Source of the DNA: Mediterraneibacter butyricigenes
GTDB taxonomy: Bacteria > Bacillota > Clostridia > Lachnospirales > Lachnospiraceae
Assembly (NCBI RefSeq): GCF_003574295.1
Contig: NZ_BHGK01000001.1
Coordinates: forward strand, 1,612,001-1,676,000
Direction of reading: 5' to 3'
Length of the DNA stretch: 64,000 nucleotides
The position numbers and the translations under genes were made by a program. The notes beneath the pieces are model-generated. The model was given only the letters and a program-made list of their open reading frames with translations, was not told where the DNA came from and did not search any database. This document shows positions 17,270-25,123 of the stretch, one piece after another (within the stretch, counting starts at the first letter, position 1; every line of letters begins with the position of its first letter).

Positions 17270-17521
17270 ATGCGAAAGAAAATTGAAAAGAGCGATACTC
17301 GACTTCCTAATACATTCAGGCAGACTGAACCTGATATACGAGCATACACGGTAGATGATATACAGCACATCTTGAAAGTGAGCAGAACTACCGTCTATGA
17401 GCTGCTTAAAAGCAAGAAATTCCATAGCGTTCGTGTCGGAGGTCAATATCGAATATCTAAAAAGAGCTTTGAAAATTGGCTCAATGGCGAGAAAGGAGGT
17501 TCTGAAGATGGCATTTGTTAA
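17270..17521 (+). CDS. Excisionase-type helix-turn-helix protein 2
   Basis: An 83-residue protein with the same fold (YTVDDIQHILKVSRTTVYEL, VGGQYRISKKSFENWL). GGGGGT is seen before the ATG. It overlaps the next gene by 14 bases. The ~105 bases before it hold an inverted repeat, CCATATAGCCAAG and CTTGGCTATATGG (17202-17230), likely an operator or terminator stem. Function in excision control is inferred. Confidence 0.7.
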   Translation: MRKKIEKSDTRLPNTFRQTEPDIRAYTVDDIQHILKVSRTTVYELLKSKKFHSVRVGGQYRISKKSFENWLNGEKGGSEDGIC

Positions 17522-18209
17522 TATGTTCAATGACCGAGTGGAGCAGTTTAATCTCAGAGAGGAAAATGAACGCTTGGCAGAATTGTTCAGCGATGAAAAG
17601 CTTCAGGAGGAAGCACAGTGGCAAGCCTATTCTGTCAAGGAAATATCTCGGTTGTTTTCCATTTCCGAAGAAGAAGCACTGAAACTGATGAATTGCGGCT
17701 TATTCAAAACATACCGAGTCGGCAACGAATACAGAGCTTCAAAGAAAAGCGTTGAAGAAAATAAGAAAATCGTCAAGGCAGTTCTTACATATCAGGACAA
17801 AAAGACAATGTCTGTACCCGACGTAATGAGAATACTCGGTCTTGGAAAGACGGCTACATACCGACTCATCAATCAGTGCCGATTTAAGACCTATTTGGTA
17901 CTGGGCAAAATGAGAGTTGATGTGGATAGCTTTGAAGATTGGTATGCAGGACAATTCCATTATGAGAAAGTAAACGGCGAAAGACCCGGTAAGAAATACG
18001 GCAAAACGCTCTCTCCTCTTACTGTTGCAAAGGTACTCGGCATTCCGAGAAGCACCGCAAATGACCTTATGAACGATGGCATTGTTGAGTTTATATGGGT
18101 TGACGGTAAACGCCGAATAAAAAGAGAAAGCTTTGATAAGTGGTACGCTTCGCAAAGTAAATACACTAAAGTTAAGGAAATCGAGGAGGTGGAGGGATAT
18201 GTCGATTGA
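17508..18209 (+). CDS. Protein with three tandem helix-turn-helix domains
   Basis: A 233-residue protein that starts at the ATG at 17508 after AAAGGAGG, inside the end of the previous gene. Three winged-helix units follow each other: YSVKEISRLFSISEEEALKL (about residues 40-85), MSVPDVMRILGLGKTATYRL (about 105-145) and LSPLTVAKVLGIPRSTANDL (about 165-215). Each is followed by a KRxxxxSFDxWY-type wing end. The fused form suggests binding to spaced DNA repeats. Single-domain excisionase proteins lie on both sides. Confidence 0.7.
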   Translation: MAFVNMFNDRVEQFNLREENERLAELFSDEKLQEEAQWQAYSVKEISRLFSISEEEALKLMNCGLFKTYRVGNEYRASKKSVEENKKIVKAVLTYQDKKTMSVPDVMRILGLGKTATYRLINQCRFKTYLVLGKMRVDVDSFEDWYAGQFHYEKVNGERPGKKYGKTLSPLTVAKVLGIPRSTANDLMNDGIVEFIWVDGKRRIKRESFDKWYASQSKYTKVKEIEEVEGYVD

Positions 18210-18405
18210 GGATAGAGTTCGTGAATTAAACGGCGGTACATATACAAAAAAGAGCTATTCCGTAGAGGAAGTTCAGTCAATCTTGGGTATTACCCGACAG
18301 ACCGTATATAAGCTCATCAAACAGGGGTGTTTTCAGGCAGTAATGCTCGAAACCGGATACCGCATAATAAAGACCAGCTTTGATAAATGGCTGGATAATG
18401 AATAA
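18199..18405 (+). CDS. Excisionase (Xis-like) next to the integrase
   Basis: A 68-residue winged-helix protein (YSVEEVQSILGITRQTVYKL, then GYRIIKTSFDKWL). I choose the ATG at 18199, which follows GGAGGTGGAGGG and overlaps the previous stop; a longer in-frame start at 18133 lies inside the preceding gene. It ends 12 bases before the integrase, the usual xis-int order, so it is the best candidate for the excisionase proper. Confidence 0.7.
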   Translation: MSIEDRVRELNGGTYTKKSYSVEEVQSILGITRQTVYKLIKQGCFQAVMLETGYRIIKTSFDKWLDNE

Positions 18406-18417
18406 GGAGGAACGACT

Positions 18418-19881
18418 ATGGCTTCTATTGTAAAGAGAAAGAATCGATATTCCGTCGTTTATACCTACAAAGACGATGACGGAAACCAACATCAAAAATG
18501 GGAAACCTTTGATACAAACGCAGACGCTAAAAAGAGAAAAACTCAAATTGAGTTTGAACAGCAAAGCGGTACATTCATCATTCCTAATGCTACGACAGTT
18601 GCGGATTTGCTTGAAGAATACTGCTCCGTGTACGGAGTAAATAACTGGGCAATGTCAACCTACCGTTCAAAGAAAGGGCTTATGTATAATTACATCATTC
18701 CGCTTATCGGCGATGTGAAACTTGATGAACTGACTCCGAGACTTATGGATAAATTCTATCAAAGCCTTCTGAAAGTTAAGACCAAAGTGGTACAGAATAA
18801 AAAGCCTAAAAATGAGTATCTGACCGTACATACCGTAAGAGAAATCCATAAGTTTTTAAGGAGTGCCTTTAATCAGGCGGTAAAATGGGAGTTGATGACA
18901 AGAAACCCGGTTCTCAATGCAACGCTCCCGAAAGAGGAACATCAGAAACGAGAAATATGGACAGCAGAAACTCTTATGCACGCTCTTGAAGTGTGCGATG
19001 ATGATATTCTCGCATTAGCCATCAATTTATCCTTTGCCTGTTCACTCCGTATGGGTGAAATGCTCGGTCTTACTTGGGATTGCATTGATATTTCGGAGGA
19101 AAGCCTGAAAGAAAACAACGCTTCCATTTTTGTAGATAAAGAGCTTCAGCGAGTAAACAGAGATGTAATGGAGGTGCTTGATAATAAGGACATTATCCGT
19201 GTCTTTCCGAGAACTCTGTCAAATACAAATACCTCCCTTGTTTTGAAAACGCCAAAAACTAAAACAAGTGTGAGAAAAATCTTCTTGCCGTCAACCGTAG
19301 CTCAAATGCTGTTAGAGAGAAAAAAGCAGATTGACGAAATGAAAGAGCTTTTCGGTGATGAGTATTTGGATTATGACTTGGTATTCTGCCATTCGTCAGG
19401 CAGACCGATGGAAGGACAGGTAATCAACCGTGCTTTGAAAAAGCTGATACAGGACAACGACTTACCCGATGTGGTATTTCACAGCTTCCGTCACGCAAGT
19501 ATAACCTACAAGCTGAAATGGAACGGCGGCGATATGAAATCGGTTCAAGGCGACTCAGGACACGCCCGAATGGATATGGTTGCCGATGTTTACAGCCATA
19601 TAATCGACGAGGACAGGCGATATAACGCACAGAAGTTTGAGGAACAGTTCTACAACGCTAAAGGTCTCAAAAATGCGGAAGAAGGTAAAACTGCTCCAAT
19701 GCCCAAGTTTGAAACTTCGGTTGAACTCCTTGACCCAATGGCAGAGGTTCAAAAAGAGAGCGAAGTTGAAAAAGAAAAGCCTGCTGAGAACAGTACAGAT
19801 GAAAACGCCGCCTTGCTCACAAAACTGTTATCAAATCCGGAAACAGCAGCATTATTAAAGGCTTTAGCGAAAACAATTTAG
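18418..19881 (+). CDS. int: Tyrosine recombinase / ICE integrase
   Basis: A 487-residue Tn916/Tn1549-type integrase. It has an N-terminal arm-binding domain (KRKNRYSVVYTY), a SAM-like core-binding domain (about residues 60-170), and the catalytic residues Arg in SLRMGEMLGL, His-x-x-Arg in HSFRHAS and the final Tyr in VADVYSHI. An extra ~75-residue charged C-terminal tail ends in LLSNPETAALLKALAKTI. AAGGAGG lies before the start. It is the last gene before the tRNA-Arg 3' fragment, which should be its attachment site. Confidence 0.9.
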   Translation: MASIVKRKNRYSVVYTYKDDDGNQHQKWETFDTNADAKKRKTQIEFEQQSGTFIIPNATTVADLLEEYCSVYGVNNWAMSTYRSKKGLMYNYIIPLIGDVKLDELTPRLMDKFYQSLLKVKTKVVQNKKPKNEYLTVHTVREIHKFLRSAFNQAVKWELMTRNPVLNATLPKEEHQKREIWTAETLMHALEVCDDDILALAINLSFACSLRMGEMLGLTWDCIDISEESLKENNASIFVDKELQRVNRDVMEVLDNKDIIRVFPRTLSNTNTSLVLKTPKTKTSVRKIFLPSTVAQMLLERKKQIDEMKELFGDEYLDYDLVFCHSSGRPMEGQVINRALKKLIQDNDLPDVVFHSFRHASITYKLKWNGGDMKSVQGDSGHARMDMVADVYSHIIDEDRRYNAQKFEEQFYNAKGLKNAEEGKTAPMPKFETSVELLDPMAEVQKESEVEKEKPAENSTDENAALLTKLLSNPETAALLKALAKTI

Positions 19882-19888
19882 TCATACA

Positions 19889-19917
19889 AAAAAGGCAATC
19901 CGTCAGGGTTGCCTTTT
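19889..19917 (+). terminator. Terminator after the integrase
   Basis: AAAAGGCAA and TTGCCTTTT form a 9-base stem with a TCCGTCAGGG loop, 10 bases after the stop codon. The stretch from here to 20691 (about 770 bases) holds no gene; it contains the attachment site, the repeat array and an attenuator listed separately. Confidence 0.7.
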
Positions 19918-20225
19918 GTAATTCCTGAAAAATCTTGAAATCAAGAAGAAAAACCATTATAATATTTGAACACAGATTATTGATTTGCATAAGAGAATGC
20001 GTAAACTTCAAATGCGTTTCCTGTGATTTATGGGCTACAGATTAACTCAATGATGTTTCCCATATTTCTTTGCATTTGCTAATACCCTGCTAAAAGGAAG
20101 GCAAAAAACCACGAAAAATTAGCAGGTTTTGGACGAGAATTTACTAACAGTGAAATCCAAGAAAAGCCAGTAAAATCAAGGATTTTCGGGGATTTGTAGG
20201 GAGTCAAAAATGCCCCTCGGGGGCT

Positions 20226-20268
20226 TCTCCTAAGCGAGGGGTCGGAGGTTCAAATCCTCTTGGCGACG
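20226..20268 (+). other. 3' half of tRNA-Arg(CCU): likely attachment site (att)
   Basis: The sequence contains an anticodon-loop-like CTCCTAA (anticodon CCT), a variable region, a T-arm (GGAGG at 20244-20248, TTCAAAT loop, CCTCT at 20256-20260) and a 3' acceptor strand TGGCGAC plus G. The 5' half is missing: the bases before CTCCTAA do not complete the anticodon stem, and no D-arm is present. Integrases of this family often use the 3' end of tRNA genes and leave such a copy at the far end. The intact tRNA should lie at the other end of the ICE, outside the window. Confidence 0.65.
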
Positions 20269-20276
20269 GGCTTCAA

Positions 20277-20595
20277 AGCGTTCGAAAATGTTAGCTGGAT
20301 TAGCTGACAACGAACGCTTTTGTTATTTTCAAATCACGTTCGTGACACAAAATTCCATTTAAAATGATCAATTTCCAGCTAACGCAATCCGATTTTTGTT
20401 AGCTGACAGCTAATCAAAATTACCGGTTTGCAAACATGGGTTTTAAGAAGTCCAGCTAACATTTGGGTTCCGCTCCGTTGTCACCCCTTATTCGGGGATG
20501 TAAATCAGAGAAAAGGCGGGAAAAGAAACAATCTCTCCCAAACCTGCAAACATGAATTAGCTGAAACAGTATTTAATTCTATTAGCTACAGCTAA
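20277..20595. repeat. TTAGCT/AGCTAA repeat array, putative partition site
   Basis: Nine copies of a 6-base unit lie in about 305 bases: TTAGCT at 20291, 20300, 20399, 20557 and 20582, and AGCTAA at 20377, 20408, 20454 and 20590. Two pairs are arranged as facing half-sites. The first two copies sit inside an inverted repeat AGCGTTCG/CGAACGCT (20277-20284, 20311-20318). The array lies directly before parB-parA-parB, so a centromere (parS-like) or operator role is likely. This is inferred from position. Confidence 0.55.
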
Positions 20596-20608
20596 TGGTC
20601 AAACAGCA

Positions 20609-20659
20609 ATGTCTGTTTGGAACTTTACTATCTATAAAAGTTCCAGGCAGGCATTTTTT
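20609..20659 (+). terminator. Attenuator hairpin before the par operon
   Basis: A long stem (ATGTCTGTTTGGAACTTT at 20609-20626 with AAAGTTCCAGGCAGGCAT at 20637-20654, G-U pairs allowed) is followed by TTTTTT. It sits about 30 bases before the parB ATG and should control how much transcript reaches the par genes. Confidence 0.65.
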
Positions 20660-20690
20660 ATTTCCTGAATCCTGGAGGAAAGGAGTCAAG

Positions 20691-21560
20691 ATGACTGAGC
20701 CAAACAGACAATCAGGAGAAAACGAAGAAAGAATCATAGAAATTGAGATTGAGCGTCTTCGTCCGTTCAAAGAGCACCCGTTTCAGGTAAAAGATGATAA
20801 GGAAATGTTTCTTTTGCAGGAAAGCATTGAGAAGTATGGAATTTTAAATCCGCTAATCGTCAGACCAGTACCGGATGGATACTATGAGATCATATCCGGT
20901 CACAGAAGAAAACATGCTGCGGAGAAACTGGGATACCGTAAAGTACCAGTAATCATCCGGGTATTAAGTGAAGATGATTCCATTTTAAGCATGGTAGATT
21001 CTAATCTTCACAGAGAACGGATCAGCTACAGTGAAAAAGCTTTTGCTTACAAACTGAAGAATGACGTATTAAAAAGAAAAAGTGGTCGAAAAAAGAGCCA
21101 AGTTGACCACAAAACACCAAGAAAGCGGGCAATAGAAATCATCAGTGAAGATTGTGGTGATAGCCCAAAACAAGTGCAGCGTTATATCTCACTGACAAAA
21201 CTGATACCGGAAATGCTGCAGAAACTGGATGATGAGATCATTTCTTTTTGTCCGGCTGTAGAGATAGCTGCATTAAGTGAAAAAGAGCAAAAGGAACTGC
21301 TTGTAGCAATGGAGTATGCACAGGCAATCCCATCACTCTCACAGGCCCAGAGGATCCGGCAAATGAGTAAAGAAAAGCAGTTGTCACTGGAAAAGATGGA
21401 AGAAATCATGTGTGAGGTTAAAAAGGGTGAAATCACAAGAGTGGCTTTCACAAACGAACAGCTACATAAGTATTTTCCGAATTCCTATACACCGGCAATG
21501 ATGAAGCGGGAAATACTGGCACTGTTGAAATTATGGAAAAAAGAATCATGGGAAAGTTAA
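20691..21560 (+). CDS. ParB-type partition protein 1
   Basis: A 289-residue ParB/Spo0J-like protein. The N-terminal ParB motif reads IEIERLRPFKEHPF and is followed by the CTPase-type SGHRRKHAAEKLG box, a helix-turn-helix central domain (GDSPKQVQRYISLTKL) and a C-terminal dimer part. Start 20691 is set by GGAGGAAAGGAG; the longer frame from 20595 would pass through the attenuator stem. It precedes parA by 14 bases. Together with ParA and the second ParB it should segregate a plasmid-like form. Confidence 0.85.
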   Translation: MTEPNRQSGENEERIIEIEIERLRPFKEHPFQVKDDKEMFLLQESIEKYGILNPLIVRPVPDGYYEIISGHRRKHAAEKLGYRKVPVIIRVLSEDDSILSMVDSNLHRERISYSEKAFAYKLKNDVLKRKSGRKKSQVDHKTPRKRAIEIISEDCGDSPKQVQRYISLTKLIPEMLQKLDDEIISFCPAVEIAALSEKEQKELLVAMEYAQAIPSLSQAQRIRQMSKEKQLSLEKMEEIMCEVKKGEITRVAFTNEQLHKYFPNSYTPAMMKREILALLKLWKKESWES

Positions 21561-21574
21561 AGGAGGAAGAAATC

Positions 21575-22360
21575 ATGTGTAAAGTTATATCCGTAGTAAA
21601 CCAGAAAGGCGGCGTTGGAAAGACCACCACAACCGTAAATGTAGGCATTGGACTGGCAAGAGAAGGTAAGAAAGTGTTGCTGATTGACGCGGATCCACAG
21701 GGAAGTTTAACAGCAAGTCTTGGATATGAGGAACCGGATGATCTTCGCATCACACTGGCAACGATCATGATGGATGTCATCAACGAAGAAGAAATCTCTC
21801 TGGAAGATGGTATCTTACATCACCAGGAAAATGTAGATCTACTTCCGGCAAATATTGAGCTTTCTGCCCTGGAAGTAACGATGGGAAATGTTATGAGCAG
21901 AGAAATGATCATGAAGGAATATATCGATGCGATAAGATGCCGATACGATTATATCCTGATCGACTGTATGCCAAGCCTTGGTATGATGACAATCAATGCA
22001 CTGGTCTCCTCTGATTCTGTGCTGATACCTGTACAGGCCGCATATCTGCCTGTTAAAGGACTTCAGCAGCTGATCAAGACCATTCTTACAGTAAAGAAAA
22101 GACTGAACCGGAAACTGGCGATTGAGGGCATTCTCTTGACTATGGTAGATTTCAGAACCAATTACGCAAGAGACATTGCATCGAGAGTACATACAACCTA
22201 CGGAAGCCAGATTGAAGTATTTGAAAATGTGATCCCGATGTCTGTAAAAGCAGCTGAGACCAGTGCAGAGGGAAAAAGTATTTACATGCACTGTCCGAAA
22301 GGAAAAGTTGCCGAGGCATATATGAAATTGACACAGGAGGTTTTGAGTAATGAAAAATAG
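21575..22360 (+). CDS. ParA-type partition ATPase
   Basis: A 261-residue Walker-type ATPase with the deviant Walker A KGGVGKTTTT at residues 11-20, the DADPQGSLT box and DCMPSLGMMT as the Walker B region. The family moves plasmid or chromosome copies by patterning on the nucleoid with ParB. ATG 21575 follows AGGAGG; the in-frame ATG at 21533 lies within the upstream parB. The end overlaps the second parB start by 11 bases, so the three genes form a tight operon. Confidence 0.9.
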   Translation: MCKVISVVNQKGGVGKTTTTVNVGIGLAREGKKVLLIDADPQGSLTASLGYEEPDDLRITLATIMMDVINEEEISLEDGILHHQENVDLLPANIELSALEVTMGNVMSREMIMKEYIDAIRCRYDYILIDCMPSLGMMTINALVSSDSVLIPVQAAYLPVKGLQQLIKTILTVKKRLNRKLAIEGILLTMVDFRTNYARDIASRVHTTYGSQIEVFENVIPMSVKAAETSAEGKSIYMHCPKGKVAEAYMKLTQEVLSNEK

Positions 22361-23261
22361 AAGTGGCGAAAAGATTAAACTGGCAAGTATTGATGAACTG
22401 CTTGGTGTGGTAAATGAAGAGTCAGCAATGGAGATAGAAATTAGTAAGATCCATCCGTTTAAGAATCATCCGTTCAAGGTGCTGGATGATGAAAAGATGC
22501 AGGATCTGGTTGAAAGTGTAAAAATCAATGGAGTACTGACTCCGGTACTGCTTCGCATGGATGAAAATGAAGAATATGAAATGGTATCCGGTCACAGAAG
22601 AATGCATGCAGCACAGCTTGCAGGACTTACGACTATTCCGGCAATCGTAAGAGAATTATCGGATGATGATGCCATTGTGGCGATGGTGGACGCTAACATT
22701 CAGCGAGAGGAACTGTTGCCGAGTGAGAAAGCTTTTGCTTATAAGATGAAATTAGCAGCTATGAAAAGACAAGCAGGAAGACCAAAAAGTAATTCTGGCC
22801 AAAATGACCAGAATTTAATAGGAACTGTATCTAGGGATGTATTAGCAGAGCAAGTTGGAGAAAGTTCTAAACAGATTCAGCGTTACATTCGCCTGACAGA
22901 ATTGATTCCTGAACTTCTTGATCTGGTAGATAACAAAAAGCTTCAATTCACGGTTGCTGTAGATATCTCTTACATCGATAAGGAAGTACAGGGATGGATT
23001 TACGAATATATCTGCGACACAGGATTTATCAAACCAAAACAGATTGCAGCACTCAGAATTCAGCTGAATGATGGACCAATCAATCAGATCCAGATGTTAT
23101 CAATTTTCAATAACTGTGTGATGGCAAAGAAAGTATCCCGGTCTCTTACTTTCTCAGAAAAGAAACTGACAAAGTACTTTCCGGATGATTATACAGCCAA
23201 AGATATGGAGCAGGTGATTGAATCATTATTAGAAAAATGGATGCAGGAACAGTCCTGTTAA
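22350..23261 (+). CDS. ParB-type partition protein 2
   Basis: A 303-residue ParB family protein with IEISKIHPFKNHPF, the SGHRRMHAAQLAG box and a helix-turn-helix near GESSKQIQRYIRLTEL. It is a clear but distant paralogue of the ParB upstream of parA; both share the same domain order and differ in their N-terminal extension. Two ParB genes around one ParA are seen in plasmid-like modules of Clostridia. The division of labour is unknown. Confidence 0.85.
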   Translation: MKNRSGEKIKLASIDELLGVVNEESAMEIEISKIHPFKNHPFKVLDDEKMQDLVESVKINGVLTPVLLRMDENEEYEMVSGHRRMHAAQLAGLTTIPAIVRELSDDDAIVAMVDANIQREELLPSEKAFAYKMKLAAMKRQAGRPKSNSGQNDQNLIGTVSRDVLAEQVGESSKQIQRYIRLTELIPELLDLVDNKKLQFTVAVDISYIDKEVQGWIYEYICDTGFIKPKQIAALRIQLNDGPINQIQMLSIFNNCVMAKKVSRSLTFSEKKLTKYFPDDYTAKDMEQVIESLLEKWMQEQSC

Positions 23262-23272
23262 GGATAGAAAAA

Positions 23273-23318
23273 GCTAAGAAAACAAAGTCAAAGAAGTTTA
23301 AAAAGAGGACTTCTTAGC
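23273..23318. promoter_or_regulatory. Inverted repeats before repA
   Basis: GCTAAGAA (23273-23280) and TTCTTAGC (23311-23318) are exact complements, and inside them AAGAAGT (23291-23297) faces ACTTCTT (23309-23315). The GAAGT/ACTTC half-sites match those in the repA iterons, which suggests self-regulation of repA. Confidence 0.5.
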
Positions 23319-23339
23319 AGAAAATGAAAGGAGGAAACT

Positions 23340-24338
23340 ATGGAGAAAAAAATGACATTTAATTATTTTTACGGTACCGAAGCTGATCAGTTCAGCTTCT
23401 ACCGCATACCAAAAGCATTATTTACAGACAGTTATTTTAAAGATTTATCGAGCGATGCTAAAATTTTATATGGACTGATGTTGGATCGAATGTCTCTTTC
23501 CATCAAGAATCAGTGGTTTGACGACAAAAACAGAGCATATATCTACTTTTCCATCGAAGATATCATGGAATTACTGAACTGTGGCAGAAATAAAGCCATT
23601 AAATCCATGAGAGAACTGGATGACGAAACAGGAATTGGTCTGATTGAGAAACGCAGACAGGGATTTGGAAAGGTGAACGTTATCTACGTGAAAACCTTTA
23701 TGCCTGAGAAAACAGATGAGAAAAAATTTGGAGAGGAATTAAAGAAGTTTAAAAAACAAACTTCTGTGGAAAATGAGGAATCTACAGAAGTTTACAATTC
23801 AAACTTCATGAAGTCCCAAAATCAAACTTCTAGAAGTCCCGAAAACAAACTTCAAGAAGTTTACATTTCAAACCCTAATAATACTAATCTTAGTGATACT
23901 GAAATGAATAATAATAAATCTAATCATATCATATCTGTGGATGAGAAAAGATTTGATAGCGATAATCACTCTGAGGATTATCAGGCTTATGAAAACCTTG
24001 TCAAAGAGACCATTGATTATGAATCACTGGAAGTAACCCATCATGACGATATGCGACAGGTAGATGAAATCGTGAACCTGATCGTAGAGACTGTGATGTG
24101 TAAAAACGACAAGATATTGATTGCCAGCAACTGGTATCCGGCATCACTGGTGAAGAAAAAATTTCTGATGTTGACCTATTCACATATCGAGTATGTCTTA
24201 CACTGTATGAGTGGTAACACCACAAAGGTGAAGAATATCAAGAAATATTTGTTAGCAGCCCTGTTTAATGCACCGTCAACGATGAACGGGTATTATCAGG
24301 CAGAGGTGAACCATGATATGCCAGGACTGGTAAGATAG
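23340..24338 (+). CDS. repA: RepA_N-type replication initiator
   Basis: A 332-residue initiator. Residues 1-120 form the RepA_N winged-helix domain (FYRIPKALFTDSYFKDLSSDAKILYGLMLDR, shown by its ends, then YIYFSIEDIMELLNCGRNKA). A low-complexity Asn/Ser-rich linker carries the iterons at DNA level, and the C-terminal part (about 220-332) resembles a DnaD-like primosome domain. RepA_N plasmids often carry the origin inside the gene in this way. GGAGG lies before the ATG. It follows parB2 and a repeat region, so this looks like a whole plasmid maintenance block. Confidence 0.85.
   Translation: MEKKMTFNYFYGTEADQFSFYRIPKALFTDSYFKDLSSDAKILYGLMLDRMSLSIKNQWFDDKNRAYIYFSIEDIMELLNCGRNKAIKSMRELDDETGIGLIEKRRQGFGKVNVIYVKTFMPEKTDEKKFGEELKKFKKQTSVENEESTEVYNSNFMKSQNQTSRSPENKLQEVYISNPNNTNLSDTEMNNNKSNHIISVDEKRFDSDNHSEDYQAYENLVKETIDYESLEVTHHDDMRQVDEIVNLIVETVMCKNDKILIASNWYPASLVKKKFLMLTYSHIEYVLHCMSGNTTKVKNIKKYLLAALFNAPSTMNGYYQAEVNHDMPGLVR
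23777..23863. repeat. 23-bp iterons inside repA (putative origin)
   Basis: Three direct repeats start at 23800, 23823 and 23846, exactly 23 bases apart. Each holds CAAACTTC-NN-GAAGT, itself a small palindrome. A degenerate fourth unit precedes them (23777-23799). They lie in the linker-coding part of repA, the usual place of the origin in RepA_N plasmids. Confidence 0.75.
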
Positions 24339-24347
24339 GAGGTGCAC

Positions 24348-24644
24348 ATGTTTATTTTAAAATTTGCTGGGAAGATATTATTACTGCCAGTATGGCTGAT
24401 CCTTTTTGTGATCGGCCTGGCAGTAAAGATGACAGTACAGACTTATGCGGTTGTCAGAGGGATCCTTGGGTTTATATTCACTTTGTTGATTATAGCAACT
24501 GCATACTGTTACCATGACTGGGTACAGGTTGCATTTCTGTTTTCGCTGAGTGTAATTCTGTATCTGATCCTGTTTGCAGGAGTGTTCGTAGATACTGTAC
24601 TGGACATGACAAGAGAACGTATTATTGATTTTATTATATCGTGA
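24348..24644 (+). CDS. Small membrane protein
   Basis: A 98-residue protein with three hydrophobic stretches (about residues 8-28, 38-55, 65-85) and a short charged end. The ATG at 24348 follows TAGGAGGT; a GTG at 24342 is in frame but lies in the ribosome site. Such proteins follow repA in plasmid-like or conjugative modules of Lachnospiraceae. No function is known to me. Confidence 0.6.
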   Translation: MFILKFAGKILLLPVWLILFVIGLAVKMTVQTYAVVRGILGFIFTLLIIATAYCYHDWVQVAFLFSLSVILYLILFAGVFVDTVLDMTRERIIDFIIS

Positions 24645-24657
24645 GGAGGATATGAAA

Positions 24658-25056
24658 ATGAGCGAAAACAATGATTATATTCAGTTACCACCACTTAAAA
24701 AAGACACACCGTCCGATGTGGTAGCATTTATGTGGGAGTACATGAAAGTACCGGAGGATTCAAGAGAAAAAGTTAAGAATCTGCTTAAAGATGCAAATGA
24801 AAATGGCGTAAAATTAAGTCATCAGGCACCAACACTGTATGATGTTGTCCCAAAAGAAGAAATTACTGAATTTGAAGAGCTTATGCGCAAAACCATAGCT
24901 GACATTGTATCAGAAGCCAGTGGCATTGCCTGTTGGGTGTATGTGCAGAAATATGTGAAACAGAAAACTCTTGACGAAATGCTGCAAGAATTGCCAGGAG
25001 CAGGCCAGTTTATCATTGTCATGGATACCTGGTTCGAAAGACTGATGGCGGAATAA
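24658..25056 (+). CDS. Hypothetical protein of the rep/par module
   Basis: A 132-residue soluble acidic protein I do not recognise. I choose the ATG at 24658, eight bases after GAGGAGG; another ATG at 24652 is too close to that site. Its last ten codons (ending TWFERLMAE) and the following 50 bases occur again at 53525-53599, where they precede a different cargo gene. That makes the 3' end of this gene a boundary at which cargo seems to be exchanged. Confidence 0.6.
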   Translation: MSENNDYIQLPPLKKDTPSDVVAFMWEYMKVPEDSREKVKNLLKDANENGVKLSHQAPTLYDVVPKEEITEFEELMRKTIADIVSEASGIACWVYVQKYVKQKTLDEMLQELPGAGQFIIVMDTWFERLMAE

Positions 25057-25099
25057 TGGATGCTATGATAGAATAAAGAAAACGATTTGAAGTGCAAAT
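25025..25099 (+). repeat. Repeat R1, copy A (3' end of the 24.7-kb gene plus spacer)
   Basis: About 75 bases match 53525-53599 with few differences: the last codons of the hypothetical gene and a spacer with GATTTG-AAGTG-CAAAT. After the repeat, copy A leads into peptidase E and copy B into an SdpI-like gene. Confidence 0.8.
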
Positions 25100-25114
25100 C
25101 GGAGTTTGACGAGG
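25096..25114 (+). repeat. Junction motif J1
   Basis: AAATCGGAGTTTGACGAGG follows the cargo boundary after the 24.7-kb gene. It is one of six sites of the form AAATTC-(few bases)-AGTTTG-NN-GA that come directly after a gene in the cargo regions. Confidence 0.45.
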
Positions 25115-25123
25115 TAAAAGAAT

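Noticed and set aside
23777-23863. CRISPR-like array
   Set aside because: The units are 23 bases with almost no spacer, lie inside a coding gene, and number only three. They fit plasmid iterons. No cas genes are present in the window.
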